The notes under the pieces were generated by a model that saw only the letters and a program-made list of their open reading frames with translations, searched no databases and was not told the origin of the DNA. From Thalassobacter stenotrophicus (GTDB lineage Bacteria; Pseudomonadota; Alphaproteobacteria; Rhodobacterales; Rhodobacteraceae): a DNA stretch of 64,000 bases. A program made the position numbers and the translations under genes. Each line of letters begins with the position of its first letter. The first letter of the stretch is position 1. The stretch covers positions 1-64,000 of the forward strand of contig NZ_CYRX01000026.1 in NCBI RefSeq assembly GCF_001458315.1, in the 5' to 3' direction. Positions 8,344-18,083 of the stretch are shown one piece after another.

Positions 8344-9972
8344 ATGGCCATTACCTCCGCCAACCAGCTGGAACTGCTGCAAACCGCTGACGCCGTTGCC
8401 CGCGAGAAGATGATCGACCCCAGCCTTGTGATTGAGGCCATGGAAGAAAGCCTCGCACGGGCCGCAAAGTCCCGCTACGGCGCCGAGATGGATATCCGCG
8501 TCAGCATCGACCGCAAAACCGGCCGCGCAACCTTTACCCGCGTGCGCACAGTTGTCGAAGACGACGCCGTTGAAAACATGCAGGCCGAGCTGACCGTCAA
8601 AGAAGCCCGCGTATACAAAGAAGACCCGCAGGTTGGCGACATGCTGATCGACGAGGTGCCCCCCGTTGAAATGGGCCGCATCGCTGCGCAATCCGCGAAA
8701 CAGGTGATCCTGCAAAAGGTGCGTGAAGCTGAGCGTGATCGTCAGTACGAAGAATTCAAAGACCGCGCCGGTACAATCATCAACGGTCTGGTCAAGCGTG
8801 AAGAGTATGGCAACGTCATCGTCGACATCGGCGCAGGCGAAGCAGTGTTGCGCCGCAATGAGAAAATCGGCCGCGAAAGCTATCGCCCGAATGATCGTAT
8901 CCGCGTCTTTATCAAAGACGTGCGCCGTGAGCCGCGTGGCCCGCAGATCTTCCTCAGCCGGACAGCGCCAGAATTCATGGCCGAACTGTTCAAGATGGAA
9001 GTGCCCGAGATTTATGACGGCATCATCGAAATCAAAGCTGTGGCTCGTGACCCCGGTTCGCGTGCGAAAATCGCCGTGATCTCGTACGATGGGTCCATCG
9101 ACCCCGTCGGTGCCTGTGTTGGTATGCGCGGTAGCCGTGTGCAGGCCGTCGTGAACGAGCTTCAGGGCGAGAAAATCGACATCATCCCGTGGAATGAAGA
9201 CGCGCCTACGTTCCTCGTGAACGCGCTTCAGCCTGCTGAAGTGTCCAAGGTTGTTCTCGACGAAGAAGCTGAGCGCATCGAAGTCGTGGTCCCTGATGAG
9301 CAGCTGTCGCTCGCGATTGGCCGTCGTGGTCAGAACGTGCGGCTTGCATCGCAGCTGACCGGGCTGGATATCGACATCCTCACCGAGGCCGAAGAATCCG
9401 AGCGTCGTCAGAAAGAATTCGCGCAACGCACGCAGCTCTTCATGGACACTCTCGATCTGGACGAATTCTTTGCCCAGCTTCTGGTTGCCGAAGGCTTCAC
9501 CTCATTGGAAGAAGTCGCCTACGTCGAGCAAGACGAATTGCTGAGCATCGATGGTGTGGACGAGTCCACCGCAGATGAGCTTCAGGCCCGTGCCCGTGAC
9601 TTCCTCGAAGCACAAAACAAGAAGGCCATGGAGCGCGCGACCGAACTGGGCATCGAAGATAGCCTCGTGAACTTCGAAGGTCTGACGCCCCAAATGCTCG
9701 AAGCTCTGGCTGAGGACGGTGTTAAGAACCTCGAAGAATTCGCAACATGTGCGGATTGGGAACTTGCCGGTGGTTGGACAACCATCGATGGCCAACGCGT
9801 AAAGGACGACGGCCTGCTGGAGAAATTCGACGTAAGCCTCGAAGAGGCCCGCGACATGGTTATGACCGCCCGCGTCATGCTAGGCTGGATCGATCCCGAA
9901 GACGCTGCTGCTGACCCCGATGCCGAAGGCGCCGACGAGGAGGCACAAGCCGACGAGGAGGCCGAGGTCTAA
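8344..9972 (+). CDS. nusA: Transcription termination/antitermination factor NusA
   Basis: The 542-residue NusA binds RNA polymerase and nascent RNA to modulate pausing, termination and antitermination. In order it has the N-terminal polymerase-binding domain (about 1-130), an S1 domain (near 135-200), two KH domains with [19 protein letters not shown] and [18 protein letters not shown], and two C-terminal acidic/helix-hairpin repeats with an acidic tail. It starts 3 bases after rimP in the same operon. Confidence 0.95.
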   Translation: MAITSANQLELLQTADAVAREKMIDPSLVIEAMEESLARAAKSRYGAEMDIRVSIDRKTGRATFTRVRTVVEDDAVENMQAELTVKEARVYKEDPQVGDMLIDEVPPVEMGRIAAQSAKQVILQKVREAERDRQYEEFKDRAGTIINGLVKREEYGNVIVDIGAGEAVLRRNEKIGRESYRPNDRIRVFIKDVRREPRGPQIFLSRTAPEFMAELFKMEVPEIYDGIIEIKAVARDPGSRAKIAVISYDGSIDPVGACVGMRGSRVQAVVNELQGEKIDIIPWNEDAPTFLVNALQPAEVSKVVLDEEAERIEVVVPDEQLSLAIGRRGQNVRLASQLTGLDIDILTEAEESERRQKEFAQRTQLFMDTLDLDEFFAQLLVAEGFTSLEEVAYVEQDELLSIDGVDESTADELQARARDFLEAQNKKAMERATELGIEDSLVNFEGLTPQMLEALAEDGVKNLEEFATCADWELAGGWTTIDGQRVKDDGLLEKFDVSLEEARDMVMTARVMLGWIDPEDAAADPDAEGADEEAQADEEAEV

Positions 9973-9990
9973 TGGCCTCGGATTTCGCGC

Positions 9991-10638
9991 TTGGGCCGAG
10001 GTGGCAAAGCTAAATCACGCGACGTTCAAGAACGTCGCTGCATCGCAACAGGAGAAGTGCGCCCAACGTCGCGCATGATCCGTTTCGTCGCTGGCCCAGA
10101 TGGGTCAGTGGTTCCGGACTTGGCAGGGCGACTGCCCGGCCGGGGCATTTGGGTTTCGTCCGACCGCAGTGCGGTGGAACTGGCCGTTAAGAAAAAGCTA
10201 TTTTCGCGTGCGGCAAAGACACAGCTGACGATCCCCGAAGGGATGGTCGACCGCATCGAGACGGGCCTTTTGCGCCGGGTGCAAGACAGTCTTGCCCTTG
10301 CACGCAAGGCAAGTCAGGCGATCACGGGTTACGAAAAGGTCCGTGGCTGGCTTGAACTGGAACGCGCCCGTGTGCTGATGCAAGCCCGCGACGGTTCAGA
10401 GCGCGGCAAGACCAAACTGAAGGCCCCCATTCAAAAGCCGGGCGGGCCTGATACATTCATTGGCCACCTCTCAGCCGAGGAGCTGGGACTGGCATTCGGA
10501 CGCGACAGAGTCATCCACGCAGCCCTAAGCGCTGGTGGACTCAGCAAACGTGTTGTAGAGGAAGCCGCAAGGCTTCAAAGCATCCGCAAGGATATCGGCG
10601 GGAATGGGTCCGCCGGGAAGGAACAGACAGAAGCATGA
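9991..10638 (+). CDS. ylxR: YlxR-family RNA-binding protein with L7Ae-like region
   Basis: The 215-residue protein begins with a DUF448/YlxR domain ([11 protein letters not shown], then RFVAGPDG and LPGRGIWVS). It continues with a ribosomal L7Ae-like segment ([18 protein letters not shown]), a two-domain form usual between nusA and infB in alphaproteobacteria. No ATG is available before the conserved region: the in-frame stop at 9970 leaves only TTG 9991 (or ATT 9982), so the start is uncertain and probably coupled to nusA translation. The stop overlaps the infB ATG (ATGA). The cellular role is not well defined; YlxR proteins bind RNA and influence transcription. Confidence 0.85.
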   Translation: MGRGGKAKSRDVQERRCIATGEVRPTSRMIRFVAGPDGSVVPDLAGRLPGRGIWVSSDRSAVELAVKKKLFSRAAKTQLTIPEGMVDRIETGLLRRVQDSLALARKASQAITGYEKVRGWLELERARVLMQARDGSERGKTKLKAPIQKPGGPDTFIGHLSAEELGLAFGRDRVIHAALSAGGLSKRVVEEAARLQSIRKDIGGNGSAGKEQTEA

Positions 10639-13109
10639 GCGATCAAGACGGTAAAAAACCCCTCGGACTTTCTGGTGGCGCACGTAGCGGCCAAGTGAAG
10701 CAAAGCTTCGCCCGCGGACGCACCAAAAGCGTCGTCGTCGAGACGAAGCGTAAACGTGTTATGGTACCAAAGGCTGGCAACGCCGGCACCAATGCCACTG
10801 CCCCCACAGTCCCCACGGCAACTGATGCCGAAATGGACCGCCGGCTAAAGGCGCTGCAAGCAGCCAAAGCCCGCGAAGCGGATGAGGCCGAGCGCCGCGC
10901 CCGCGAAGAGCAAGAGCGCGCCGAAGAACGTCAGCGCCGCCGCGATGAGGCCGAGGCCAAAGAGCGCGCTGAGCGTGAGCGTGAAGAAGCCATCAAGCAG
11001 CGCGAAGAAGACGAAAAGCGCCGCAAAGAAGAAGCAGCCGCCGACGCCAAGCGTTCCGCGGAAGCAAAAGCCGCACCCGCAGCAGCCGCAGCACCTGCGC
11101 CCGCCAAGGAAGGTCGCCCTGCGCCCTCTGGCCCGCGCACCGAAATGCCGCCTCGCCGCAAAGAAGAAGACCGTGGCGACAAGCGTGCCAAGACTGCCGC
11201 CGACGATCGTCGTCGCTCTGGCAAGCTGACGGTGAACCAAGCCCTGACAGGTGGCGAAGGTGGACGTCAACGGTCCATGGCCGCGATGAAGCGTAAGCAA
11301 GAGCGTCAGCGTCAAAAGGCGATGGGCGGCTCGGTTGAGCGAGAAAAGATCGTGCGTGAAGTTCAGCTGCCCGAGGCGATTGTCGTCTCGGAACTGGCCA
11401 ACCGTATGGCAGAGCGTGTCGCAGCCGTTGTAAAATCGCTGATGAACGCTGGCATCATGGCCACGCAGAACCAAGTGATCGACGCCGATACTGCGGAACT
11501 GATCATCGAAGAATTCGGCCACAAGGTCGTGCGCGTCTCTGACGCTGATGTTGAGGACGTGATCCAGACGGTTGACGACAAAGACGAAGACCTCAAATCT
11601 CGTCCGCCCGTCATCACCATCATGGGCCACGTTGACCACGGTAAAACATCCCTTCTGGATGCGATCCGGGACGCCAAGGTTGTTGCTGGCGAAGCCGGCG
11701 GGATCACACAGCACATCGGCGCCTATCAGGTGACAACCGAAGGCGGCACCGTCCTGAGCTTCCTCGACACCCCAGGCCACGCGGCGTTTACGTCCATGCG
11801 TGCCCGCGGTGCCCAGGTCACGGATATCGTGGTCTTGGTGGTTGCCGCTGACGACAGCGTGATGCCTCAGACGATTGAGGCCATTAACCACTCTAAGGCC
11901 GCTGGCGTGCCCATGATCGTTGCGATCAACAAAATGGACCGCCCCGCAGCCGACGCACAGCGTGTCCGCACCGAACTGCTGCAACACGAAGTCGTGGTTG
12001 AGGCGATGTCCGGTGAAGTCCAAGACGTAGAAGTCTCGGCACATACCGGCCAGGGTCTGGATCAACTGCTAGAAGCCATCGCGCTTCAGGCCGAAATCCT
12101 AGAGCTAAAAGCCAACCCCAAACGTGCCGCCCAAGGCGCCGTGATCGAAGCACAGCTAGACGTAGGCCGCGGTCCCGTCGCGACTGTCCTCGTCCAAAAC
12201 GGGACCCTGCGCAAAGGCGACATCTTCGTCGTCGGTGAGCAATGGGGTAAAGTCCGCGCACTGGTGGATGACAAAGGTCAACGCGTCGACGAAGCCGGAC
12301 CTTCCGTACCCGTTGAGGTCCTAGGTCTGAACGGAACGCCCGAAGCTGGCGACGTTCTGAACGTTGTCGACACCGAAGGCCAAGCACGCGAAATCGCTGA
12401 ATACCGCGAAAAAGCTGCCAAGGACAAACGCGCCGCCGCTGGTGCCGCAACAACCCTTGATCAGCTGCTTGCAAAGGCCAAAGACGATCAAAACGTGTCC
12501 GAGCTGCCCATCTTGGTGAAGGCCGACGTGCAGGGTTCTGCCGAAGCGATCATCCAAGCCATGGAAAAAATCGGTAACGATGAAGTCCGCGTTCGTGTGC
12601 TTCACTCCGGTGTGGGCGCGATCACGGAATCTGACATCGGTCTGGCCGAAGCCTCCGGCGCACCAGTCATTGGCTTTAACGTTCGGGCCAACGCGCCTGC
12701 GCGGAACTCGGCCAACCAAAAGGGCGTTGAGATCCGTTACTATTCGGTGATCTACGATCTGGTTGACGACGTAAAAGCCGCCGCATCGGGCCTTCTGTCC
12801 GCAGAGATCAAAGAAACCTTCATCGGCTACTCGCAGATCAAAGAGGTCTTCAAGGTCTCCGGCGTTGGCAAAGTCGCTGGGTGTCTCATCACCGAAGGTG
12901 TGGCACGCCGCTCCGCCGGTGTACGCCTTCTGCGCGACAACGTGGTCATCCACGAAGGCACGCTCAAGACGCTCAAGCGCTTCAAAGACGAAGTCAAAGA
13001 GGTCCAGTCTGGTCAAGAATGCGGTATGGCATTTGAAAACTACGACGATATCCGCCCCGGCGATGTAATCGAAATCTTCGAGCGCGAAGAAGTTGAACGC
13101 GCGCTCTAA
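10635..13109 (+). CDS. infB: Translation initiation factor IF-2
   Basis: IF-2 is the GTPase that brings fMet-tRNA to the 30S subunit. The 824-residue form has a long N-terminal region rich in Glu, Arg, Ala and Lys (about 70-160, predicted coiled coil), an IF2_N-like segment, then the G domain with GHVDHGKT near 331, DTPGH near 379 and NKMD near 433. Domains II, III and C2 follow to the end. The ATG overlaps the ylxR stop by four bases, which fits translational coupling. Confidence 0.96.
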   Translation: MSDQDGKKPLGLSGGARSGQVKQSFARGRTKSVVVETKRKRVMVPKAGNAGTNATAPTVPTATDAEMDRRLKALQAAKAREADEAERRAREEQERAEERQRRRDEAEAKERAEREREEAIKQREEDEKRRKEEAAADAKRSAEAKAAPAAAAAPAPAKEGRPAPSGPRTEMPPRRKEEDRGDKRAKTAADDRRRSGKLTVNQALTGGEGGRQRSMAAMKRKQERQRQKAMGGSVEREKIVREVQLPEAIVVSELANRMAERVAAVVKSLMNAGIMATQNQVIDADTAELIIEEFGHKVVRVSDADVEDVIQTVDDKDEDLKSRPPVITIMGHVDHGKTSLLDAIRDAKVVAGEAGGITQHIGAYQVTTEGGTVLSFLDTPGHAAFTSMRARGAQVTDIVVLVVAADDSVMPQTIEAINHSKAAGVPMIVAINKMDRPAADAQRVRTELLQHEVVVEAMSGEVQDVEVSAHTGQGLDQLLEAIALQAEILELKANPKRAAQGAVIEAQLDVGRGPVATVLVQNGTLRKGDIFVVGEQWGKVRALVDDKGQRVDEAGPSVPVEVLGLNGTPEAGDVLNVVDTEGQAREIAEYREKAAKDKRAAAGAATTLDQLLAKAKDDQNVSELPILVKADVQGSAEAIIQAMEKIGNDEVRVRVLHSGVGAITESDIGLAEASGAPVIGFNVRANAPARNSANQKGVEIRYYSVIYDLVDDVKAAASGLLSAEIKETFIGYSQIKEVFKVSGVGKVAGCLITEGVARRSAGVRLLRDNVVIHEGTLKTLKRFKDEVKEVQSGQECGMAFENYDDIRPGDVIEIFEREEVERAL

Positions 13110-13134
13110 GCTGGGTGCCAATAAAGAATGAAAC

Positions 13135-13162
13135 AAAGGGCCTTCTTCGGAAGGCCCTTTTC
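13135..13162 (+). terminator. Terminator of the rimP-infB operon
   Basis: AAAGGGCCTTC and GAAGGCCCTTT form an 11-bp stem closed by a TTCG tetraloop, followed by T residues. The symmetrical flanks could also help end tspO transcription from the other side. Confidence 0.9.
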
Positions 13163-13169
13163 TATTGGA

Positions 13170-13634
13170 TCAAGCGATTTGAACGGTGCGGTTGCGCATC
13201 CAGATACTCAAGTTCAACGCCGCAGCGACCGAAACCCACACGAGGTATGGCGCTGTGATCCAAAACGCGAGTGTGTCCATCGGCCAAAGCATCGCCAACA
13301 ATCCCAGCACCGACAGCCACAGCAACCCGATAATCACAAGACCTGCGCCCAACCGCTGCAACCCAAAGAACACCGGCGTCCACAAGGTGTTGAGCGCGAT
13401 TTGCAGCGCCCAAAAGGCCATGACATACGCAGAGCCCTCCATCGGTGCCACGCGCGCTGCCGCAAATGCGATTGAGATATAGAGCACCGTCCAAGCCACC
13501 GGGAAAAGCCAGTCGGGCGGTGTCCACGTTGGCTTATCGAGGCCACGATACCAAGCACCGGGTGCAAACATGCTCCCCGTGGCGGCGGCGGCGCAACAAG
13601 CACCGAAAAATATTGCGAAAAGGGTCCAGTCCAT
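13170..13634 (-). CDS. tspO: TspO/MBR family tryptophan-rich sensory protein
   Basis: The 154-residue protein has five hydrophobic segments and the Trp/Pro-rich TspO signature WYRGLDKPTWTPPDWLFP near residue 30. TspO is an outer-membrane-associated protein in Rhodobacter that binds porphyrins and dampens expression of photosynthesis genes under oxygen. It follows crtB by 5 bases, so it probably shares the crtI-crtB transcript, the same linkage known in Rhodobacter. Start is the first ATG, giving the family's normal length. Confidence 0.9.
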   Translation of the reverse strand: MDWTLFAIFFGACCAAAATGSMFAPGAWYRGLDKPTWTPPDWLFPVAWTVLYISIAFAAARVAPMEGSAYVMAFWALQIALNTLWTPVFFGLQRLGAGLVIIGLLWLSVLGLLAMLWPMDTLAFWITAPYLVWVSVAAALNLSIWMRNRTVQIA

Positions 13635-13639
13635 GACCC

Positions 13640-14665
13640 TTAACTAGGGCGCATTTCTCCGGGTTCCAATAACCCCCGATCACGCGCCTCCAATTGCGCC
13701 AAAACCGTCAGCACAGACTCGCCCCAACCAACCGCTGCACGCGGATGCGCAGCGGCGTTCACCAAAAACGCAACCTCATCCAAGGGGCGCGCATAAACCA
13801 CCGATGAATAGGGCATCACGCTCGCCAAGCTGGCTTGTAGCATGGATTGACCGATCCAACCGATCTTTTGGCGGCCACTCGTATGGGCCCGCTGGGTGAT
13901 ACTGTCGAATTTTGCGCGCCGTATTTCCCGACCGATCCCGTCGTATATATTGCGCGCTGCAAATATCCCCAAGCGCGCCTTAACCGGCAACTTGGCGATG
14001 CCTGGCTCGGACCGGATGTAGAGCCGATGCGCCTCTGCCAAGAGCTTCTTGACCATGCGCCGGACCTCTGGCGTCGGAGTTGGATTAGCAAAGAAGGCCT
14101 CAACGTCGATCTGCGCCTCTTCCAGCCAGTCCAACGGCAAATAGATGCGCCGTGCGCGGGCGTCCTCTCCGACATCGCGGGCAATGTTGGTCAGCTGCAT
14201 CGCAACGCCCAAATCACAGGCCCGCGCCAACGCATCAGGGTCGCGCACACGCATCAACACGCACATCATCGCCCCCACCGCGCTGGCGACACGTGCCGAA
14301 TAACTGCGCACGTCGGACAGTGTTTGATACCGCCGCTCCATCCCGTCCCATGCAAGACCTTCTAACAAGGCTTCGGGCAGGGCGCGTGGCATCTCGAACT
14401 CTTCGATCATCGCGGTAAAGGCCCGGTCCGCAGGCGCATCAAAGGGTCGCCCTGCATAGGCTCGCTCCAGCCGATCGCGCAGACGTAAAACGGCGGGGGC
14501 TTTATCCTCAACCTCATCCACGGCGTCATCCGCCAACCGGCAAAACGCATATAGCGCCAATGCTGGGTCCCGAATGTCCGAAGGCAAAAGCTTCGACGCC
14601 GCCCAAAAGCTGCGCGACCCGGTGCGAATGGCTTCGCGGCAATGCTCTAGGTCAACGGGGTTCAT
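13640..14665 (-). CDS. crtB: Phytoene synthase
   Basis: CrtB joins two geranylgeranyl diphosphates to make phytoene, the first committed carotenoid step. The 341-residue protein contains the two Asp-rich substrate/Mg motifs of squalene/phytoene synthases, ADDAVDE near residue 46 and NIARDVGEDARARRIYLP around residue 155-175. The ATG overlaps the crtI stop (ATGA), indicating a coupled crtI-crtB-tspO operon. Confidence 0.95.
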   Translation of the reverse strand: MNPVDLEHCREAIRTGSRSFWAASKLLPSDIRDPALALYAFCRLADDAVDEVEDKAPAVLRLRDRLERAYAGRPFDAPADRAFTAMIEEFEMPRALPEALLEGLAWDGMERRYQTLSDVRSYSARVASAVGAMMCVLMRVRDPDALARACDLGVAMQLTNIARDVGEDARARRIYLPLDWLEEAQIDVEAFFANPTPTPEVRRMVKKLLAEAHRLYIRSEPGIAKLPVKARLGIFAARNIYDGIGREIRRAKFDSITQRAHTSGRQKIGWIGQSMLQASLASVMPYSSVVYARPLDEVAFLVNAAAHPRAAVGWGESVLTVLAQLEARDRGLLEPGEMRPS

Positions 14666-16236
14666 TCGGCGGCTTCACGCATGTCTTCGGTGATATGCAT
14701 AGGCGGCACAGCAGGCACCAGTTTGCCCAACACCTCCGCCGAGGAAACAACCCCCGGCAAGCCAGCGCCCGGATGTGTGCCCGCCCCCACAAGGAACAGG
14801 CCCGGCACTTCTTCGCTTACGTTGTGAGGCCGGAACCATGCGCTTTGCAGGATGCGCGGCTCAATCGAGAAGCCCGCGCCAAAGGGCGACAAATACCGGT
14901 CCCGGAATTCATTGGGCGTGAAAACCGCGCTCGCAGAAAGATGTTTCCACAAGCCGGGCAGCATCTTTTCTTCCAAAACGTCTTGAACCTTTTGGCGGTA
15001 GGTTTCCGCCATTTGCGTCCAATCTACCGGGTCTTTGCCACCCAAGTGAGGAACCGGTGACAGGGCATAGAACGTATCGCCCCCCTCCGGCGCCACACTC
15101 GGGTCGGTGACCGAGGGGCGATGCACATACAGGCTCATGTCATCGGCCAGTTTGTTCTTGATAAAGATGTCGTTGAGCAGCCCTTCATAACGCGGACCGC
15201 TAAGAATGGTGTGGTGCCCCACGTCTTTCCACATATCGCTCGTGCCAGACGTGCCAAAATACCAAACGAACAATCCCATGGACCAACGCCGCGAGCGGAC
15301 CTTGCGATCTGTCCAGCGTTTACGTTTGTGATTGCGCAAGAGCCGGGTGTAGGTGAACCCGGCATCCGCGTTGGATACAACAATCTCAGCCGCTTCGCTT
15401 GCACCATCCGACAGTCGCACACCAGCGGCACGGCCGTTCTTAATGAGAATCTCATCGACCTCTTCGCCCAACCGAACACGGCCGCCTTGATCCCGGATCA
15501 CATTCGCCATCGCGGTCGCCATCGCCTGCACACCGCCCATCGCGTAATGCACGCCATATTCTTTTTCGAGATGGCTCACGAGCGCATACATCGACGTCAC
15601 ATGCGCAGGGTCCCCGCCAATGAACAGCGGGTGAAACGACAACGCCATGCGCAGACGTTCATCTTTGACCCGCTTCTGCGCGAGCTTCAGAATGGATTGA
15701 TCCGCCCGCAACAGCCCAAAGGTCGGCAGAACTTTGATCGTGTCCCATGCCTTGTGCATCGGCTTGGCAACCATACCCTCAAACCCGACGACATAGCGCC
15801 GCGCGGCATCCTTCAGAAACCTGCGATAACCGGGCACATCTTTGGGCGAAAGGCGCGCAACTTCAGCCTCCATCGCCTCAGTGCTTTGGCGCGCCGTAAA
15901 TGTTTCGCCGTCGGGAAACCGAATTTCGTAAAAGGGGTCCATGGGGCGCAGATCAACGTCTTTGTCGAAATCGCGCCCGCACGCAGCCCACAGATCCCTA
16001 TAGACCTGAGGCACAGTAACAATCGTCGGCCCAAGATCAAAACGGTGTCCATTTGATGTGATTGAGGACCCTCGCCCCCCCACGACATCCAGCCGATCAA
16101 TGACCGTCACACGGTATCCCTTGGCGCCCAAACGCATGCCGGCGGCCAGCCCGCCAAGCCCAGCGCCCACCACAATAGCATGAGGACGGCCAGCGGCATT
16201 AGGGTCAGCTTGAATACGGGAATCGACTACGGTCAT
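14662..16236 (-). CDS. crtI: Phytoene desaturase
   Basis: CrtI uses FAD to introduce the three desaturations that turn phytoene into neurosporene in this pathway. The N-terminal dinucleotide fold is GAGLGGLAAGMRLGAKGY, and the C-terminal carotenoid-oxidase signature includes GAGTHPGAGLPGVVSSAE. I take the ATG at 16236; a GTG at 16248 would add four residues. A TGT-N12-ACA site starts 19 bases upstream. Divergent from crtA. Confidence 0.94.
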   Translation of the reverse strand: MTVVDSRIQADPNAAGRPHAIVVGAGLGGLAAGMRLGAKGYRVTVIDRLDVVGGRGSSITSNGHRFDLGPTIVTVPQVYRDLWAACGRDFDKDVDLRPMDPFYEIRFPDGETFTARQSTEAMEAEVARLSPKDVPGYRRFLKDAARRYVVGFEGMVAKPMHKAWDTIKVLPTFGLLRADQSILKLAQKRVKDERLRMALSFHPLFIGGDPAHVTSMYALVSHLEKEYGVHYAMGGVQAMATAMANVIRDQGGRVRLGEEVDEILIKNGRAAGVRLSDGASEAAEIVVSNADAGFTYTRLLRNHKRKRWTDRKVRSRRWSMGLFVWYFGTSGTSDMWKDVGHHTILSGPRYEGLLNDIFIKNKLADDMSLYVHRPSVTDPSVAPEGGDTFYALSPVPHLGGKDPVDWTQMAETYRQKVQDVLEEKMLPGLWKHLSASAVFTPNEFRDRYLSPFGAGFSIEPRILQSAWFRPHNVSEEVPGLFLVGAGTHPGAGLPGVVSSAEVLGKLVPAVPPMHITEDMREAAE

Positions 16237-16254
16237 TTTATTTGTCACTCTATA

Positions 16255-16272
16255 TGTCTAGTTTACTTTACA
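16255..16272. promoter_or_regulatory. PpsR/CrtJ-type site (crtI side)
   Basis: TGTCTAGTTTACTTTACA fits TGT-N12-ACA. It is one of two such sites between the divergent crtI and crtA genes. Confidence 0.7.
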
Positions 16273-16332
16273 TATTGCGGGCTAACTTGTCTCTCCCAAA
16301 ATATATAATACCTTCATATTTGACAAAACATG

Positions 16333-16350
16333 TGTCACACTAAGTTGACA
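16333..16350. promoter_or_regulatory. PpsR/CrtJ-type site (crtA side)
   Basis: TGTCACACTAAGTTGACA is TGT-N12-ACA with the extended arms TGTCA and TGACA. It ends 18 bases before the crtA start, so a bound repressor would block initiation or early elongation. Confidence 0.8.
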
Positions 16351-16368
16351 CTAAGGCGAAGGAGAGTC

Positions 16369-17082
16369 GTGATTCAGACCGTTACGCTCAACTTTTTCCG
16401 TTTCGGACCCATCTCGCAGCGTCTTTGGGCGTTTGCACAGATGGGTGCCGCGCGGTTCAGCATGCCCAAAATTCCGGGGATCGGATTTTGGAAGCTATGC
16501 GGCTCGGGCACGGGCGAAGGTTTTACGCCAATTCCCAACACAGCCGTTTACGCCGTTCTTTCCACTTGGGATGACATGGGCAGCGCGCGCGCGGGCCAAA
16601 CGGCCTCAGTGTTCCAAAACTACCGCAAACACGCGGATGAAGCTTTTACCCTCTACCTTAGCCCCACAGCCGCCCGCGGCAGTTGGAGCAACCAGCAACC
16701 GTTCCGCGCGATACCCGCGCCCGATACGTCCGCTGGCCCCATCGCCGCGCTAACGCGCGCGACGGTCAAGCCATCGGTTGCCACACGGTTCTGGGGGCGA
16801 GTGCCTGACATCAGCACGGTCATCGGCTCAGACCCGAACGTGATGTTCAAAATCGGGATTGGCGAAGTGCCTCTCCTGCACCAGATCACCTTTTCGATCT
16901 GGCCCGACACAGACGCAATGGCCAACTTCGCCCGCCGGGGCGGCCCCCACTCCGAGGCCATTCAGGCCGTCCGCGATGAGGGATGGTTTTCCGAAGAACT
17001 ATACGCCCGCTTCCATGTTTTGGATGCCGAGGGCACATGGGAAGGGCAGACGCCTCTCCCGCATTTTGAGGACGCAGCATGA
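16369..17082 (+). CDS. crtA: Spheroidene monooxygenase
   Basis: CrtA inserts the 2-keto group that turns spheroidene into spheroidenone, using molecular oxygen. The 237-residue sequence from GTG 16369 begins with VTLNFFRFGPISQRLWAFAQ, typical of the family; AAGGAG lies 4 bases before the GTG. A longer frame to 16330 would run through the operator. The stop overlaps bchI (ATGA), so crtA heads a crtA-bchI-bchD-bchO operon. Presence of crtA fits an organism that grows aerobically. Confidence 0.93.
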   Translation: MIQTVTLNFFRFGPISQRLWAFAQMGAARFSMPKIPGIGFWKLCGSGTGEGFTPIPNTAVYAVLSTWDDMGSARAGQTASVFQNYRKHADEAFTLYLSPTAARGSWSNQQPFRAIPAPDTSAGPIAALTRATVKPSVATRFWGRVPDISTVIGSDPNVMFKIGIGEVPLLHQITFSIWPDTDAMANFARRGGPHSEAIQAVRDEGWFSEELYARFHVLDAEGTWEGQTPLPHFEDAA

Positions 17083-18083
17083 CACGTGTTTTTCCATTTT
17101 CCGCGATCGTCGGCCAAGACGAAATGAAACAGGCCATGGTTCTGACGGCGATTGATCCCGGCATTGGCGGGGTCTTGGTGTTTGGCGACCGAGGCACGGG
17201 AAAATCCACGGCTGTGCGCGCGTTGGCCGCCCTTTTGCCATCGATCGACGCGGTTGCAGGTTGCCCCGTAAACGCCGCCTCCGAGGCGGAAATTCCAGAT
17301 TGGGCGCAGGTCGAAGACCGAACCATCGTGTCCAAACCTACGCCTGTCATCGACCTGCCGCTTGGCGCAACCGAGGACCGCGTGGTTGGCGCGCTAGACA
17401 TTGAACGCGCGCTAACACGTGGGGAAAAAGCGTTTGAGCCCGGCCTGTTGGCCCGCGCAAACCGCGGCTACCTGTATATTGATGAGGTCAACCTATTGGA
17501 GGACCACATCGTCGACCTTTTGCTGGACGTCGCCCAGTCCGGCGAAAACGTGGTCGAGCGTGAGGGCCTTTCTATCCGCCACCCCGCACGGTTTGTGTTG
17601 GTCGGCTCTGGCAACCCAGAGGAAGGCGAACTGCGTCCGCAATTGCTGGATCGGTTCGGCCTGTCAGTTGAGGTTGCCTCTCCCAACGACATCGACCTTC
17701 GCGTCGAGGTAATCCGTCGCCGCGATGCGTTTGAAAACGACCATGCCACGTTCATGCAGCACTGGGATGCTGAGGACAGCGCCCTGCGCGCGCGTATCCT
17801 TGCGGCGCGTGAAACGCTCAAGACAATGAAAACCGATGACGCCGTATTGCGCGACTGCGCTGAGCTGTGTGTTACCCTCGGCAGCGATGGTCTGCGGGGA
17901 GAACTGACCCTGCTGCGGACCGCCCGCGCGCTTGCGGCGTTTGAGGGGGCGAATGCCGTGACCCGCCAACATCTGCGATCCATCGCAGCCTCTGCACTGC
18001 GGCACCGCCTGCGCCGTGATCCGCTGGACGAAGCAGGCTCAACCACCCGTGTAACGCGCGTGGTCGAAGAAGTCCTCGCGTGA
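17079..18083 (+). CDS. bchI: Magnesium chelatase ATPase subunit I
   Basis: BchI is the AAA+ motor that, with BchD, drives Mg insertion into protoporphyrin IX on BchH. Walker A is GDRGTGKS at residues 36-43 and Walker B is YLYIDEVNLLED. The 334-residue length is standard. Its ATG overlaps crtA and its stop overlaps bchD. Confidence 0.97.
   Translation: MTRVFPFSAIVGQDEMKQAMVLTAIDPGIGGVLVFGDRGTGKSTAVRALAALLPSIDAVAGCPVNAASEAEIPDWAQVEDRTIVSKPTPVIDLPLGATEDRVVGALDIERALTRGEKAFEPGLLARANRGYLYIDEVNLLEDHIVDLLLDVAQSGENVVEREGLSIRHPARFVLVGSGNPEEGELRPQLLDRFGLSVEVASPNDIDLRVEVIRRRDAFENDHATFMQHWDAEDSALRARILAARETLKTMKTDDAVLRDCAELCVTLGSDGLRGELTLLRTARALAAFEGANAVTRQHLRSIAASALRHRLRRDPLDEAGSTTRVTRVVEEVLA

Noticed and set aside
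8320-9426. Long open frame antisense to nusA (about 368 codons)
   Set aside because: It mirrors codon bias of nusA, has no ribosome-binding site and no domain.
10845-12065. Long open frame antisense to infB (about 406 codons)
   Set aside because: Composition is the His/Asp/Phe-rich shadow of a GC-rich gene; infB is certain.
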